Below are positions 51,564 through 62,305 of a DNA stretch of 64,000 nt, piece after piece (position 1 is the first letter of the stretch; the number at the start of each line of letters is the position of its first letter). The position numbers and the translations under genes are program-made. Origin of the DNA: Erinaceus europaeus (Eukaryota; Chordata; Mammalia; Eulipotyphla; Erinaceidae); contig NC_080171.1 in assembly GCF_950295315.1 (NCBI RefSeq), forward strand, positions 96,028,752 to 96,092,751. The letters are read 5' to 3'. The notes under the pieces were generated by a model. That model was not told the origin of the DNA. It made no database searches and worked only from the letters and a program-made list of their open reading frames with translations.

Positions 51564-52040
51564 GATGGGGGGAGTATTTGGAAGGTTAGGCAGGAGAAGC
51601 AGGGTGTCATTACCTCCACAACCCACCCCTATGGCTGGAGAGAGCTGGAAGAAGCAGATATGGAAGATGGGGGTGGGGAGGGGACTGTGCAGCCACTGTG
51701 GAGGCCACCTGGAGGTTTCCTGAGCTCAGCCTCTCCAGAGAGGGGCCCAGGTGTGGCGTTTTGTGATGCTGGCCCCAAGGGTAGCTTTGCTTACCTGGTG
51801 ATGGGAAAGGAGTCAGAAGCCTGTCCCCAGAGGATCTGAGCCACCAGCTGGCAGGGCTCAATGCAGCCCAGCCCAGCCCCCAAACCCTTACCTGCCAAGA
51901 AAGGTGGGGGAAGCCAGAGATGGCAGGACAGTCTGCACCAGGACCTGGATCTAAAGCTCAGACTGAGTTCTGTGCATAGTCACATCAGTACACTCAGTGC
52001 ATGTGGCTGTATGTGGTCTCCATTAACATGTGTTTTGGAG
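51563..52040. other. GC-richer unique sequence
   Basis: Purine-rich, with open frames on both strands (51483-51839, 51610-51861) that lack recognisable domains. No splice-supported exon found. Confidence 0.35.
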
Positions 52041-52043
52041 GGA

Positions 52044-52199
52044 GGGCCGGGCAATGGTGCACCTGGTTGAACATAAGCATTACCATGCATTAGGACTTGG
52101 GTTCTGGGTCCTGCTACCCACCTGCTGGGCAGATGCTTCATGAGTGGTGAAATAGGTATGCAGGTGTATATTTTTCTCCCTTCCTCTCCTATCAATTTC
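52044..52199 (+). repeat. B-headed SINE with 3' module, 5' part
   Basis: GGGCCGGGCAATGGTGCACC head, core, pyrimidine domain; interrupted at TATCAATTTCT. It resumes at 52358. Confidence 0.85.
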
Positions 52200-52357
52200 T
52201 TTTTTTTTCAAAATTTTATTTATTATTAATTAGAAAGATAGAAGGAGAGAAAGAAAAAAAAGACACCACTCTGGCACATGTGCTGCCAGGGATTGAACTC
52301 AGGACCTCATGCTTGAGAGTCCAGTGCTTTATCCACTGTGCCACCTCCTGGACCACC
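52200..52357 (-). repeat. Group C SINE nested in SINE
   Basis: Poly(T), ATTAGAAAGATAGAAGGAGA, GGCACATGTGCTGCCAGGGA and GTGCCACCTCCTGGACC on the plus strand. Confidence 0.92.
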
Positions 52358-52500
52358 TCTCTTCTTATTTCTCTCTGTTCTATCAAACAAAAATAGAAAA
52401 AAAGGGGGTGGGTAGGATGGGGTGGGAATGACTTCTGGGAACAGTGGATTCATAATGCCAGCACCAAAGCCCAGCTATAACCCTGGTGAAAATTTTTAAA
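52358..52500 (+). repeat. B-headed SINE with 3' module, 3' part
   Basis: ATTTCTCTCTGTTCTATCAA, then the module (ATGACTTCTGGGAACAGTGG to AGCTATAACCCTGGTG). Confidence 0.8.
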
Positions 52501-52609
52501 AAGTTTCTGGTGTCCAATGATGTGTCCAAGTATGCCATATACTAGTGCATGTGGTCTGTGTGTGAATTCACAGATATGTCAGCAATGCAACTACATAGCA
52601 ACCAATGAT

Positions 52610-53135
52610 CTAATGATATGAACTCCAGTGGGGTTCAAAGCTCAGACACATCCTGTTCTGTCACCTCAGACAATTCATGTCACTTTTCTGTGTCTTATTG
52701 TCCTGATCTCTGAAGTGGGGGGTAAAAATTATGCCACTCATTCTCATTATTTTTTTTGTCTCCAGGGTTATCGCTGGGGCTTGGTGCTGGCACTACATAT
52801 CCAGTGCTCCTGATGGCCATTTTTTCCTATGTTATTTAGTAGGACAGAGAGAAATTGAGAGAGGAGGGGGTGATAGAGAAGGAGAGTGAAAGATAGACAC
52901 CTGAAGACCTACTTCATCAATTGTGAAGTGATCCCCTGGCAGGTAGGGATCCAGAGGCTTGAACCAGGATCCTTGCATGAGTCCTTCCACTTTACACTAT
53001 GTGCACTTAACTAGGTGAGCCACTGCCTGGCCCCTCTCACTGATTTTTTTACAAAAAAATTCATTAAAGCAGAATGTGTGATGTACTTAACATCATGCCT
53101 GGCCCTCAGGAAACATAATAAATAGTGCCAATTGT
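52610..53135 (+). repeat. MIR element split by a SINE
   Basis: TCACCTCAGACAATTCATGT and CTCTGAAGTGGGGGGTAAAA before the SINE; ATTCATTAAAGCAGAATGTG and CATCATGCCTGGCCCTCAGG after it. The SINE occupies 52742-53032. Confidence 0.7.
52742..53032 (-). repeat. SINE with 3' module
   Basis: Plus-strand TCTCCAGGGTTATCGCTGGG module, purine middle, core, head GGGCCAGGCAGTGGCTCACC in sense. Confidence 0.87.
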
Positions 53136-53142
53136 TATTTAT

Positions 53143-53478
53143 TGTTGTTGTGGCTGTCTGGTGTCGGGCTGCACCGCGGAGAAGAGAGTGGACGTCCAGA
53201 GCAAAGGGGTACACAAATCTTTATTACAGGATGGGGGGGTTTGGTTCAGACCACGTGGGACCAGCCGGCAATGGCCGTCCCCACTACCTGACCACGGGGG
53301 GGAGGGGAGAGCAGGGGGCGAGATCTCAGAGAGGGAGAGCTGAGAGCCCAGGGGGGGGGTGAAGGGGCTTTTTATTGGGCGACAACCAGGGGTGAAGTGT
53401 AGGGCCAGGATTGGTTGAAGGGGGCACTGCTAGGATTTCTGGGGGCGGAGACTGCATCAGAATAACTCCTCAGCAACA
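53143..53478 (-). mobile_element. Solo LTR of an endogenous retrovirus
   Basis: 336 bases, bounded by TGTTG...CAACA and flanked by ATTTAT at 53137-53142 and 53479-53484. In its own sense: U3 with TTCAACCAATCCTGGCC (CCAAT box), TATA-like CCAATAAAAAGCCC, and R with a poly(A) signal AATAAAGATTTG. It is GC- and CpG-rich and appears young. No internal genes remain, so it arose by LTR-LTR recombination. 6-bp duplications fit a beta-like (ERVK-type) integrase, which is inference. Confidence 0.88.
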
Positions 53479-53567
53479 ATTTATATTATATGATTTTTGT
53501 GGGTTTGTTGTTTATAGGTTTATGTATATTTATAAGCATGCATTTATGGACAGAACTAGAGTTAAGT

Positions 53568-53762
53568 ATTTTTTTTAAAGCTTTATTTATTGGATAGAGA
53601 CAGCCAGAAGTAGAGAGGGAAGGGGAGAGACAGAGAGACACCAGCAGCCCTGCTTCACCACTCGCAAAGCTTTCCCTATGCAGATGGGGGCGGGGGCTCA
53701 AACCAGGGTCCTTGTGCATTACAACATGTGCACTCAACCAGGTGCACCACCACCCGGCCCCT
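53568..53762 (-). repeat. Group B SINE
   Basis: Well-preserved minus-strand copy; GAGTTAAGTATTTTT and GAGTTAAGTGTTTTT flank it. Confidence 0.93.
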
Positions 53763-53863
53763 GAGTTAAGTGTTTTTAACCTTGTGAGTTTACTATAGAC
53801 ACATAAGTCAGTGTGAGTATGTGTCTATATATTAGTTTAAAAGAACAACATATTACTTTCTGG

Positions 53864-54095
53864 AGCTGGGAGATAGCTTGCCAAATAAAGTGTACAGTTT
53901 GCCATGGATTTGAACCCCTGGCCTCCACATGGAGTGTCATACAAAGGGGGAGCTTCACATGCAGTGGAGCCAAGTTGTATTGTCTCTCCTTCTCTCTGTC
54001 TCTGTCTCTCTTTCTAGGTCTCTGTCTTTCACCCTCTATCTGGGGGAGAAAAAAAGAAAGAAAGAAAGTAAGAAAGAAAGAAAGAAAAGAAAAGA
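53864..54095 (+). repeat. SINE remnant with (GAAA)n
   Basis: GGAGCTGGGAGATAGCTTGC head, CACATGGAGTGTCATACAAA variant core, TC-rich middle, GAAA units at 54051-54090. Confidence 0.7.
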
Positions 54096-54318
54096 AAAAG
54101 GGAGTGCATTGGGAATTGTGCAGGCAGAAAACCCCAGCACAATCTTGTCGACAAGCAAAGAAACACACAAAAACACTTTCTATGATTTCCTGAAAACTTT
54201 GGTGCCAGGGAAACCATTAGGAATGAAATTCAAGCTCCTAACATTCTTTAAAACTTGTTTTTCTGACTCCCCATCCCATCTTTGAAAATAGACCATTCTT
54301 AAAAAAAATTCAATTTTG

Positions 54319-54530
54319 GGGCTGGGCGGTGGCGCACCTGGTTGAGCACACACGTTACAGTGCGCAAGGACTTGGGTTCAAGCCCCCAGTCCCCACCTGC
54401 AGGGAGAAAGTTTCACAAGTGGTGAAGCAGGGCTGCAGGTGTCTCTCTGTCTCTCTTTCTATCTCCCCCTTCCCTCTCGATTTCTGGCTGTCTCTACCCA
54501 ATAAATAAAGATAGTAATAAGAAATTTTTT
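54319..54530 (+). repeat. Group B SINE
   Basis: GGGCTGGGCGGTGGCGCACC head, GGTTCAAGCCCCC B box, TACCCAATAAATAAAGATAG tail. AAAAATTCAATTTT and AAAAATCAATTTT flank it. Confidence 0.94.
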
Positions 54531-55545
54531 TCAAAAAAAATCAATTTTGAATTATCTGGAATCCACACACACAGACCTGCTACATCCACACAGGCAATGG
54601 TGTGGTCTAAGTGGTATATCCATCATTATCCACAGATCACCTGGGCGTTCCAGCTTCTGTCTAGCAGCTCAGAAAGACTACACAAAACGGGCACAAACTT
54701 CTGGCTTCATTGTGGCTTTGGAAGGGGTTGAACATCTCTGTAAGACAGCTAGAGAGGGACAGCCCTTGAATCCTGCTTCCAACTAGGGATTATTTTCACT
54801 GCATGTGCCTTGCAGCAAAGAGCATGGATGTGGAATCCTAGGTGTGGATTCAAGCCTTTGCTTCCCACTGGGCTGCATTTTCCACTGAGTCCCTTGCCTG
54901 GGGCTGACTCTACTCCAGTGCTTTAGCAAAGGAGCCTCTATGTCAGGGAGCTCTGATCCCTAATGGGCTAAGTCAGTAGGTGTGATACACCCAAGGAACT
55001 GTGGGGGATAACTGGGGACTCATGAAAGATAGAGTCTGGCCAACTAGGACCTAGACCAGCTGTATGATCCAAAAGGACATGTTTTTCACTTCTCCAGGAG
55101 CAGGATTGCTGGGTCATTTGATAAGTGGATATTTGATTTCATAAGAAACTATAGTCACATGTTGCTGAACAATGGGGATACAGTCTGAGAAATGTGTCAC
55201 TGGGTGGTTTCATCTGTGTGTGACAATCACAGAGTGTAATTACACAGACCTAGAGGGCACAGCCTCCTTCATACCCAGGCCATATGCTAGAGTCCGTTGG
55301 GAACACTGTTGCATATGCAGTCCATCTTTCACTGAAATATTTGATAATATTCCAAGGTGGTTATAAACACTTTTATTTTTTCTAGTAGCTAATTTTTACT
55401 GCATTTCTCAAAGTGTTCTCCAGGATGGATAGAAAGAGGGAAAATACCCCAGCTTAGTTTGAGAAGTGCTAGTTTGGGAAGAGTCAGATGACAGACTGGG
55501 TTAGAGGCTTCTTAGCAGAGAGAAGAGTATGTGCAAAGGCCCTAG
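54531..55545. other. Unique sequence
   Basis: A weak MIR phrase around 54815-54910; otherwise unrecognised. An old L1-like phrase (AGGATTGCTGGGTCATTTGA, 55103) suggests a decayed antisense L1 at 55090-55160. Confidence 0.35.
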
Positions 55546-55547
55546 GG

Positions 55548-55549
<2 letters not shown>

Positions 55550-55577
<28 letters not shown>
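55550..55577. repeat. (GGT)n microsatellite
   Basis: About eight GGT units. Confidence 0.92.
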
Positions 55578-55579
<2 letters not shown>

Positions 55580-55778
55580 TGTGTGTGTGGGGCACACCCA
55601 AAGAACTGGGAGCACAGGAGGAGGAAAGAGATAGCTAGAGGGCTCTGAGGCTGGGAATGAGGTCATGGACCAGATGAGGCTGAGTTGGGACTTTATTAGA
55701 GAGACAGGAAGAATCACAGAAAGATCTTAGCAAGAGAGGAAACTGAATGATTTCTATTTTTAAAAGTTGCTCTGATCA

Positions 55779-56056
55779 GTCGGTAAGTGGCACAAAGCAC
55801 AATGACCGGTGTAAGGATGTGGGTTCCAGGGCCACCCCCACTCCTCCCCCACCTCCACGCTCCCCACCTGCTGGGAACTAGCTTCACAGGCAGTGAAGCA
55901 GGTCTGCAGGTGTCTCTCTTTCTCTCCCCCTCTCTGTCTTCCCCTCCTCTCTCCATTTCTCTCTGTCCTATCCAACAATGATGACATCAATAATAACAAC
56001 AACAAAAAGCAGCATGGGCAACAAAAGGGAATAAATAAATAAATAATTTTTTTAAG
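55779..56056 (+). repeat. Group A SINE with modified head
   Basis: AGTCGGTAAGTGGCACAAAG head, an insertion of CCACCCCCACTCCTCCCCCA after the B box, normal core and tail. AAGTTGCTCTGAT flanks it on both sides (target-site duplication). Confidence 0.9.
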
Positions 56057-56059
56057 TTG

Positions 56060-56895
56060 CTCTGATAGGGAATGTCAGTTTCCTGGAGGCAGGGAGCCCC
56101 TGTGGGTTCCCAGGTCAGACAGAGGAGTATAGTCTAGGGCATTAGCAGTAATAGGGATAGAAGAAAAAAAAACAGGGATGTGGGGGTGGGGAGTGAGACT
56201 TTAAGAAGAGTGAGGGAGCCCTGCTTTCCTGGCTTGGCTTGAGACAGGTGTCCTCACAGAAGAGTGAATGGGATGGAGAGCGGGTATGTGTGCGAGCGTG
56301 CAGGCGCCTGCAGGGTGGGGGTGGGGTCAGGCAGAATGTAGAGGGAGACCTTCCAGTTCTGTGGCTGCAGGGGCTGTCTTCACCCCCCAATCTGGACGCA
56401 ATTCAACTGTCACTCAGGCAGTCCAAGCCTCTGAAAGGCCCCCAAAGAGCCAGTGATTTGTGCAAGCCCGGCCAGCCCATTGTCCCACGGGGATTCGGGT
56501 CTTTGCCAGGAATAACAAAGAGCACTGCACAGGGCTTGTCTCTGGGATTGGTGTGGGGGTGGCGATGGGAGTGGGGAGGGGCTGTGGATGAAGAGAGCAA
56601 GAAAGATCAAGAGTGTTGCTTTTCAGGCGGCCTCTTGAGCATGTGGATCCCTGAATGTTTGAGACTCTGGAACTCTAAAGTGTGTGCAGGTGCTTATATA
56701 GCCACGTGCCCGTGCTCATATTGTGACTCTGTGCATGGCCCTGAGCACCCACATAGGCACATTTGGGCATCTTCCCCTCCTGACCTGCTCCACACCCTGC
56801 TCCTATAGGCCCCCTTTGTCCTCCAAGGAGCCCAACCCTGGTTACAAACCATCAGATCCCTGGCTTGTTGGCTTCAAGTTGGGTTCAGCCAATAG
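56060..56895. promoter_or_regulatory. GC-richer unique block, candidate regulatory element
   Basis: Repeat-free, with several CpGs. CCCATTGTCCC (56477) and GGAATAACAAAGAGC (56508) are SOX-type words facing each other, near GCGAGCGTGCAGGCGCCTGC. A 189-codon plus-strand frame (56239-56808) has no known domain and unusual Trp/Gly runs; I do not call it a gene. It could be an exon-free promoter or enhancer. Confidence 0.35.
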
Positions 56896-56899
56896 AAGC

Positions 56900-58400
56900 C
56901 CAGGCAGCATGCAGCTATTAAAAACAATGAACCTACCTTCTCTGACCTATCTTGGATGGAGCTAGAAAGAATTATGTTAAGTGAGCTAAGTCAGAAAGAT
57001 AAAGATGAGTATGGGATAATCCCACTCATCAACAGAAGCTGAAAAAGAAGAACAAAAAGGAAAACTCAAAGCAGGATTTGACTAAATCTGGAGTAGGGCA
57101 CCAAAGTAAAAACCCTGGGGTGAGGGTAAGGGTGGACATTTGGCTTTCCAAGGCTGTGGGGAGTGGGGGTGGGGGGTGGGATAGGACACAGTCTTTTGGT
57201 GGTGGGAATGGTGTTTATGTACACTCCTATTAATTTGCAGTAATATAAATCACTATTTAATTAATATGAGAAGGGAAAAATTGATTGTATGTCTCAAACT
57301 TTTTAAAGCACAGACTGAATCTTTTTAATACATAGGCTGAGTCTTTGATATGCTGACTCTCTCAAAAGCCTAGACCAGGGAGAACAGAAGCAACCAGGGG
57401 CACAGCTATATACAAGATGTTGGGTATTATACAGCAAATCCTAACAAAGGGACTTTTCAAAGTTAACCCAATTACCAAATAATGTGATGATAACAATAAC
57501 TATCCATTGTCTTCTTGAACCCTAAGACAGCAGGAACCTCACATTTCTACTATAGAGCCTATATTTACCCCAGTCCTGGAACCTTAGGGTGGGGCCCACT
57601 TTCCTGCATGCTTCTCTCAATTCATATCAAATAATATTGTATTCACCAATCCCAGCCTAATCAACACAATGAGTGCCACCACAGCATGCTTCACTTCAGA
57701 CTGTGTCCAGAGACTTCAGGTGTGGAATGATAACCCTTAAGCTTCATTACTCAGGTGAGACATTTCCTTTCATAGTATTCTTTAATTCCATTCCAGGTGG
57801 CTCACTTCCTAAGAAAGTCCCAAAACCTAGATATAGACCATGTCCCCTGAGATAGCGCATATGTTCACAGATATCCATAAACTAGGGCAAAATATATACC
57901 TGAAAGCAGAAGTACACAATAGTCCACAGTGAGTACTCCCCAACACTTCATCTAAACTATTCCAGCCTTTAGGTCCATAATTGTTCAACAATTTGTTTGG
58001 CTTTGTATGTTAACTCTCTTTTTAGCTACCAGGTTCCAGATGCCAGCATGATGCTGACCAGACTTCCCTGGACAGATGACCCCAACAATGTGTCCTGGAG
58101 CTCCACTTCCCCAGAGCCCTACCCTGCTAGGGAAAGAGAGAAGCAGACTGGGAGTATGGATCGACCAGTCAATGCCCATGTTCAGGGGAAGCAATTACAG
58201 AAGCCAGACCTTCCACCTTCTGCATCCCACGATGACCTTGGGTCCATACTCCCAGAGGGATAAAGAATGGGAAAGCTATCAGGGGGAGGGGATGGGATAT
58301 AGAGAGCTGGTGGTGGAAATTGTGTGGAGTTATACCCCTCCTATCTTATGGTTTTGTTAATGTCTCCATTTTTAAATAAATAAATTAGGTAGATAAAAAA
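56900..58400 (+). mobile_element. L1 3' end with two 3' UTR modules in tandem
   Basis: ORF2 C-terminal remnant (56905-57030: CAGCTATTAAAAACAATGAA), module 1 with TTGGTGGTGGGAATGGTGTT, then without a break about 1.1 kb of module 2 ending TGGTGGTGGAAATTGTGTGG, GTTTTGTTAATGTCTCC and AAATAAATAAATTAGG. Whether this is one long 3' UTR or two insertions is unresolved. Confidence 0.78.
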
Positions 58401-58409
58401 AAAACAAAA

Positions 58410-59515
58410 GAAGCCCAAGCAACAGATCAGAGGTGTTGGTTGGTTCCTTTCCCATCAAGCTGCCTTTCAGCAGTGACTGGTCTAATCTGCCTATGACAAC
58501 TTCTGTTGGTCAGTCCCTCACAAAGTAACAGTCCTCACCTGTTCCCACAGCTACTCAGCCCCCCACACTATAGGCAGCCTATTTTCTGCTCCTGGGAGCC
58601 CCCATGCTTCCCTTCACCCTGCCCCCACCTTTGTAAATTGTCCATAACATTTCCCCACCTTGTTGGAGTGTACCCAACAAGCCTGCCTGGGTCTGCATGT
58701 GCCAACACTGGGGGATGTGTGCACATGTGCAAACTGTACCTCTTGATGGGGCTGTACCCAGAGGACTTCAAGCACATACATGGTTTGAGCATTTGTGCAT
58801 ATGTGGTCATTTGTGAGTAAGGGCACAACACGTGTGTGCCACATGTGAGCACGTACACACATGGGTGCTTTTTATTGTGTTTCTCTATGTCTGTGGGTGT
58901 GCATTTCAGCTGGTTTTTGGTGTCTAGAATAGAATGATTGTGTGTTGACAGAGACCAGAGGAAGAAGACCTTTTAGTTGCAACCCAGCATCCTCCTGCCT
59001 GCTTCCTGGCAGCCAAAGATCAATGTGCCTCCTCCCAATCCCCCGCCCGCCCCTGGGCCTCTTAGGAATCCTTACTCTTCCAAAGGGACTTGTTCCCAGG
59101 AGTTCAGCTTGTTTTGTTCAACAAGCATCACTGTGGGGCCCTCGCTGGCTCCATCATTACCCTCTGAGAGCTTTCTCATCTCACATGCTGCTTTGGGAGG
59201 AGGTGACCTCCTTTGACTATAAGCTCAGGACCTCTGATTACATGGAGCATTAGACAATCTGCTGAGAGTAAGACCTTCTCTTACCAAAAAGGTTATCTAA
59301 AACCCACAGGTGGGTTCCTGCAAGAAAGTTACAAACTCCCAAAAGTCACAAGGCAAATAATGAGCAGATCCAACTTTATACAAATAAAGTAGTGAAAAGG
59401 ATCAAAGGGGTGTAAAAGACAAATTAACTGAGTATAAGTATCTGTAATTTGCACTAGATTCAGAGTACTATCTATGACATGTAAAGGGTTCATAGAGATA
59501 AATAAAAAAAATTAA
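58410..59515. other. Unique sequence
   Basis: Open frames of about 100 codons (58506-58820, 58942-59253) lack domains. CATGTG/CACATG words abound near 58700-58860. No repeat recognised. Confidence 0.35.
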
Positions 59516-59520
59516 CAGCA

Positions 59521-59895
59521 GGGGGGCCGGGCGGTAGTACAGTGGGTTAAGTGCAGGTGGTACAAAGCGCAAGGACTGGCATAAGGATCCTGGTTTGAGT
59601 CCCCGGCTCCCCACCTGCAGGGGAGTCCTTTACAAGTGGTGAAGCAGGTCTGCAGGTGTCTATCTTTCTCTCCCCCTCTCTGTGTTCTCCTCCTTTCTCG
59701 ATTTCTCTCTGTCTTATCCAACAACAAGGACAGCAATAACAATAATAACAACAACAGCAGCAACGACAATAAACAACAAGGGCAACAAAAGGAAAAAAAT
59801 GGCCCTCAGGAGCAGTGGATTCATAGTGCAGGTGCTGAGCTCCTGTAATAACCCTTGAGGCAATAAATAAATAAATAAATAAAAATAAAAAAGAA
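59521..59895 (+). repeat. Group A+ SINE
   Basis: GGGGCCGGGCGGTAGTACAG head, core, CAACAACAGCAGCAACGACA tract, 3' module (GGCCCTCAGGAGCAGTGGAT to AATAACCCTTGAGGCAATAA), AATAAATAAATAAAT tail. Confidence 0.92.
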
Positions 59896-60257
59896 ATTAA
59901 TAACAATTCAATGACAAAATGGGCTAGATGGGTGATAAAGTATTTCAGAAAGAAATACCACAAATGGCCAGCACATAAGTGAAGAAGTCTTAACTTCATT
60001 AGTAACTTTAAAATTAAAATACAAGGAAACCATTTTTATCAAACAGATTTGCTGAACTGAAACACAAAACCAAAAAATGTTCAGTAACGGACAGGGTGTG
60101 GAGAAAATGAGCACAGTCTTGTCCTGTTAGGGAGGATGACACTGGATCTCGCTTAAAGAAAGCAGTTTAGTAAGAACAATCAAAATACAAAGTATACATA
60201 CTCTATAGCCCAGCAGTTCCACTTGTAAAAATCCATCCTACAAAATTACGAACAAGG
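59896..60257 (+). mobile_element. Old L1 ORF2 fragment
   Basis: AGAAAGAAATACCACAAATG, GACAGGGTGTGGAGAAAATG and CAGCAGTTCCACTTGTAAAA are typical of ORF2 3' DNA. Frames are broken. It continues after two SINEs at 60628-60785. Confidence 0.85.
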
Positions 60258-60465
60258 GGGCCAGGTGGTGGAGCACCTGGTTCAGCACACATGTTACAGT
60301 GTGCAAGGACCCAGGTTCGAGTCCCTGGTCGCCGCCTGCAGGGGGAAAGCTTCATAAATGGTGAAGCAGGGCTGCAGGTGTCTCTCTGTCTTTCTCCCTC
60401 TCTGTCACCTCCTTCCCTCTCCATTTTTGGCTGTCTCTATCTAATCATTAAAGATTTTTTTAAAA
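60258..60465 (+). repeat. Group B SINE nested in L1
   Basis: GGGCCAGGTGGTGGAGCACC head, complete; AATTACGAACAA and AATTACTGACACA flank it. Confidence 0.93.
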
Positions 60466-60477
60466 TTACTGACACAG

Positions 60478-60627
60478 GGCTGGGTGATGGCGCACCTGGT
60501 TGAGCGCACATGTTACAGTGTGCAAGGACCCAGGTTCAGGTCTCTCTGTCTCTCTACCTCTCAGTCTCCCTCTTCCTCTCAGTTTCTGGCTATCTCTATC
60601 CCACAAATAAAGATAATAATAAAAAAA
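60478..60627 (+). repeat. Group B SINE with internal deletion
   Basis: GGGCTGGGTGATGGCGCACC head; after the B-box start (GGACCCAGGTTC) it jumps to AGGTCTCTCTGTCTC, losing most of the core. ATTACTGACACA and ATTACTAACACA flank it. Confidence 0.92.
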
Positions 60628-60785
60628 TTACTAACACATGCATACAAAGATATATTGACACAGCTATATCCTGATATGCTGTCAGTAAGAAGACATATTT
60701 AGAAGCAAGATAAATGCCCTTCAGCAAAGTTATGGCTGAATAAATTTTGGTGTATTGATAATCTACATACAGTAGCACTATTAAA
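60628..60785 (+). mobile_element. Old L1 ORF2 fragment, continuation
   Basis: TAAATGCCCTTCAGCAAAGT and GGTGTATTGATAATCTACAT continue the L1 of 59896-60257. Confidence 0.75.
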
Positions 60786-60789
60786 AAGA

Positions 60790-60868
60790 ATTAAGCAGAT
60801 TGCACACATAACCATGCACAAAGACATGATTTCAAGCCCCCACACCCCACACACTTGCAGGGGGGGGG
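60790..60868 (+). repeat. SINE fragment
   Basis: A partial group B-like head and core (GATTGCACACATAACCATGC, ATTTCAAGCCCCCACACCCC), ending at a G run. Confidence 0.55.
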
Positions 60869-60883
60869 TTTCAATATTTTGGG

Positions 60884-61342
60884 AAATTTTAAAAAATTTT
60901 ATTAGTGACTTAATATTGACTTACAAAGTTATAAGGTAACAGGGGTATAATTCTGCACCATACCTACCACCAGAGTTCTGTATCCCTAGTACCTCCATTG
61001 GAAGCTATAGTAATTCTTTCAAGGTTGCAGATATGGGTTGACTGTTACTTCTATAACTGTCTGTATTTGCCCATTTCTTTGCTTATGGTTCTGCCCTCTC
61101 ATCCCTTCCAAGTCACACCCTCACCTATTACTACTTCTGAGTGTCTTGCCTCTTCCCCTCTTCTTTCTCAGGGTCCAGATGGAGTTGGAGTTCAGAACTC
61201 TCTGTTCATCTTCTCCTATTACTTCTCCCCTGCTAAGAGTTAAGGACCAAAATTCTTTTGGGGGTGTAGAAGGTGGGAGTTCTGCCTTCTATAATTGCTT
61301 CTGTGCTGAACATTCGCATTGGTAGGTCGATCCATACCACAG
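60884..61342 (-). mobile_element. L1 3' UTR fragment
   Basis: Antisense: TTTTATTAGTGACTTAATAT, ACCACCAGAGTTCTGTATCC, GATGGAGTTGGAGTTCAGAA, TTCTATAATTGCTTCTGTGC. The same region as 31056-31510 but without the foldback. Confidence 0.85.
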
Positions 61343-61516
61343 GGCGAAAATCTTCATGCATGATGGAGCAGTGCCTTAGGTATCTCTCCTTTTCTCTATC
61401 CTCTCTCCTTCTCACTTTCTATGTCTCTATCAAACAGAAAGAAAAAGTATGGCATCTAGGAGTGGTGGAGTCATCTTGCAAGCACCGAGTCCTAGCAATA
61501 ACCCTGGTGGCAAAAA
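61343..61516 (+). repeat. 5'-truncated SINE with 3' module
   Basis: From the core (ATGATGGAGCAGTGCCTTAG) through the TC domain to the module (ATGGCATCTAGGAGTGGTGG to AATAACCCTGGTGGCAAA) and poly(A). Confidence 0.7.
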
Positions 61517-61604
61517 AAAAAAAAAAGTCAATTAGATCTGTATTACTGACATGGAACTCATAATACATTTTCAAATACAAAAGTAAAACTTAAACAGTGT
61601 CATT

Positions 61605-61674
61605 TTATTTTTCCAGTTTTATTGAGAGAAAACACTATATAGGTTTTAGGTGTACAGTATACTAATCTGATTTA
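61605..61674 (-). mobile_element. Ancient L1 3' UTR, part 1
   Basis: TTTTATTGAGAGAAAACACT and GGTTTTAGGTGTACAGTATA (plus strand) resemble reversed old L1M 3' sequence; split by a retroviral insertion. Confidence 0.7.
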
Positions 61675-62305
61675 TGTGATGACTAGATAGAAAGATAGAA
61701 AAAGATGTAGAGATATTGTGAGGAGATGGTTGAGCCTGGCAGAGCTTATCCTATGAGATGAGTCCCTCCAGGTAAGTCTCTTTCTATAAAGAGGGGTTGA
61801 GCACAGGGGGGACACATGAATCTCACAAGGTTGGCGGCCATGTAAGTCTTCCCTCCCCAACAAAAACGTCCTACATCTTCCCACCTGAGCACGGCATTCC
61901 TTAAAAACATTTAAGCCTGCTCCACTCTATATTTCCTTACTGTGTCCATTAGATATAAAGGAAAAGGAGGAGATGTTGGGGAATTATGCAGATGCAGTCT
62001 TTGCCCTCAGGTCTTGCCACTTTCCGTGATATTCTCACAGTGACTTTTTCAACCAATCCTGTCCCGACATGTCACTCCTGGTTGTTGCCCTATAAAGCCC
62101 TCCCACAACCTCTCTCTATCTCCTCTCCCTCTCTCTCTCTCTCTCTCTCTTGCCCGGTGGTGAGGTAGCAGGGAACGGCCATTTTTGGCTGCTTCCACGT
62201 GGCCTGAACCACCCATCTGTCCCAACAATAAAGGATTGTGTTCCCTTTCTGCTCCAAACCTCCTTTTTCTGCTTCCCGCCGCCACCACCACCGCAGCAAG
62301 CGACA
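61675..62305 (+). mobile_element. Endogenous retrovirus remnant: 3' LTR plus internal tail, no 5' LTR
   Basis: GATTTA at 61669-61674 and 62306-62311 encloses 631 bases. The last 332 (61974-62305) are an LTR: TGTTGGGGAATTATGCAG start, TTTTTCAACCAATCCTGTCC with a CCAAT box, CCTATAAAGCCC, and AATAAAGGATTGTG poly(A) signal. They align with the LTR at 53143-53478. A purine tract AAAGGAAAAGGAGGAGA lies directly before it, as expected of a polypurine tract. The 300 bases upstream lack an open reading frame of any retroviral gene that I recognise. Confidence 0.75.
61957..61973 (+). promoter_or_regulatory. Retroviral polypurine tract
   Basis: AAAGGAAAAGGAGGAGA directly abuts the TG that opens the LTR, the position of the plus-strand primer in retroviruses. 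Confidence 0.7.

Noticed and set aside
53125..53362. Short plus-strand frames in the LTR
   Set aside because: They are antisense to the LTR and G-rich low complexity; LTRs of this type are noncoding.
56239..56808. 189-codon open frame in GC-rich DNA
   Set aside because: Repetitive Trp/Gly stretches from GGGGTGGGG runs, no recognisable domain, no flanking exon signals. Kept only as a possible regulatory block.
59547..59999. 150-codon minus-strand frame
   Set aside because: Antisense of a group A+ SINE and old L1 sequence.
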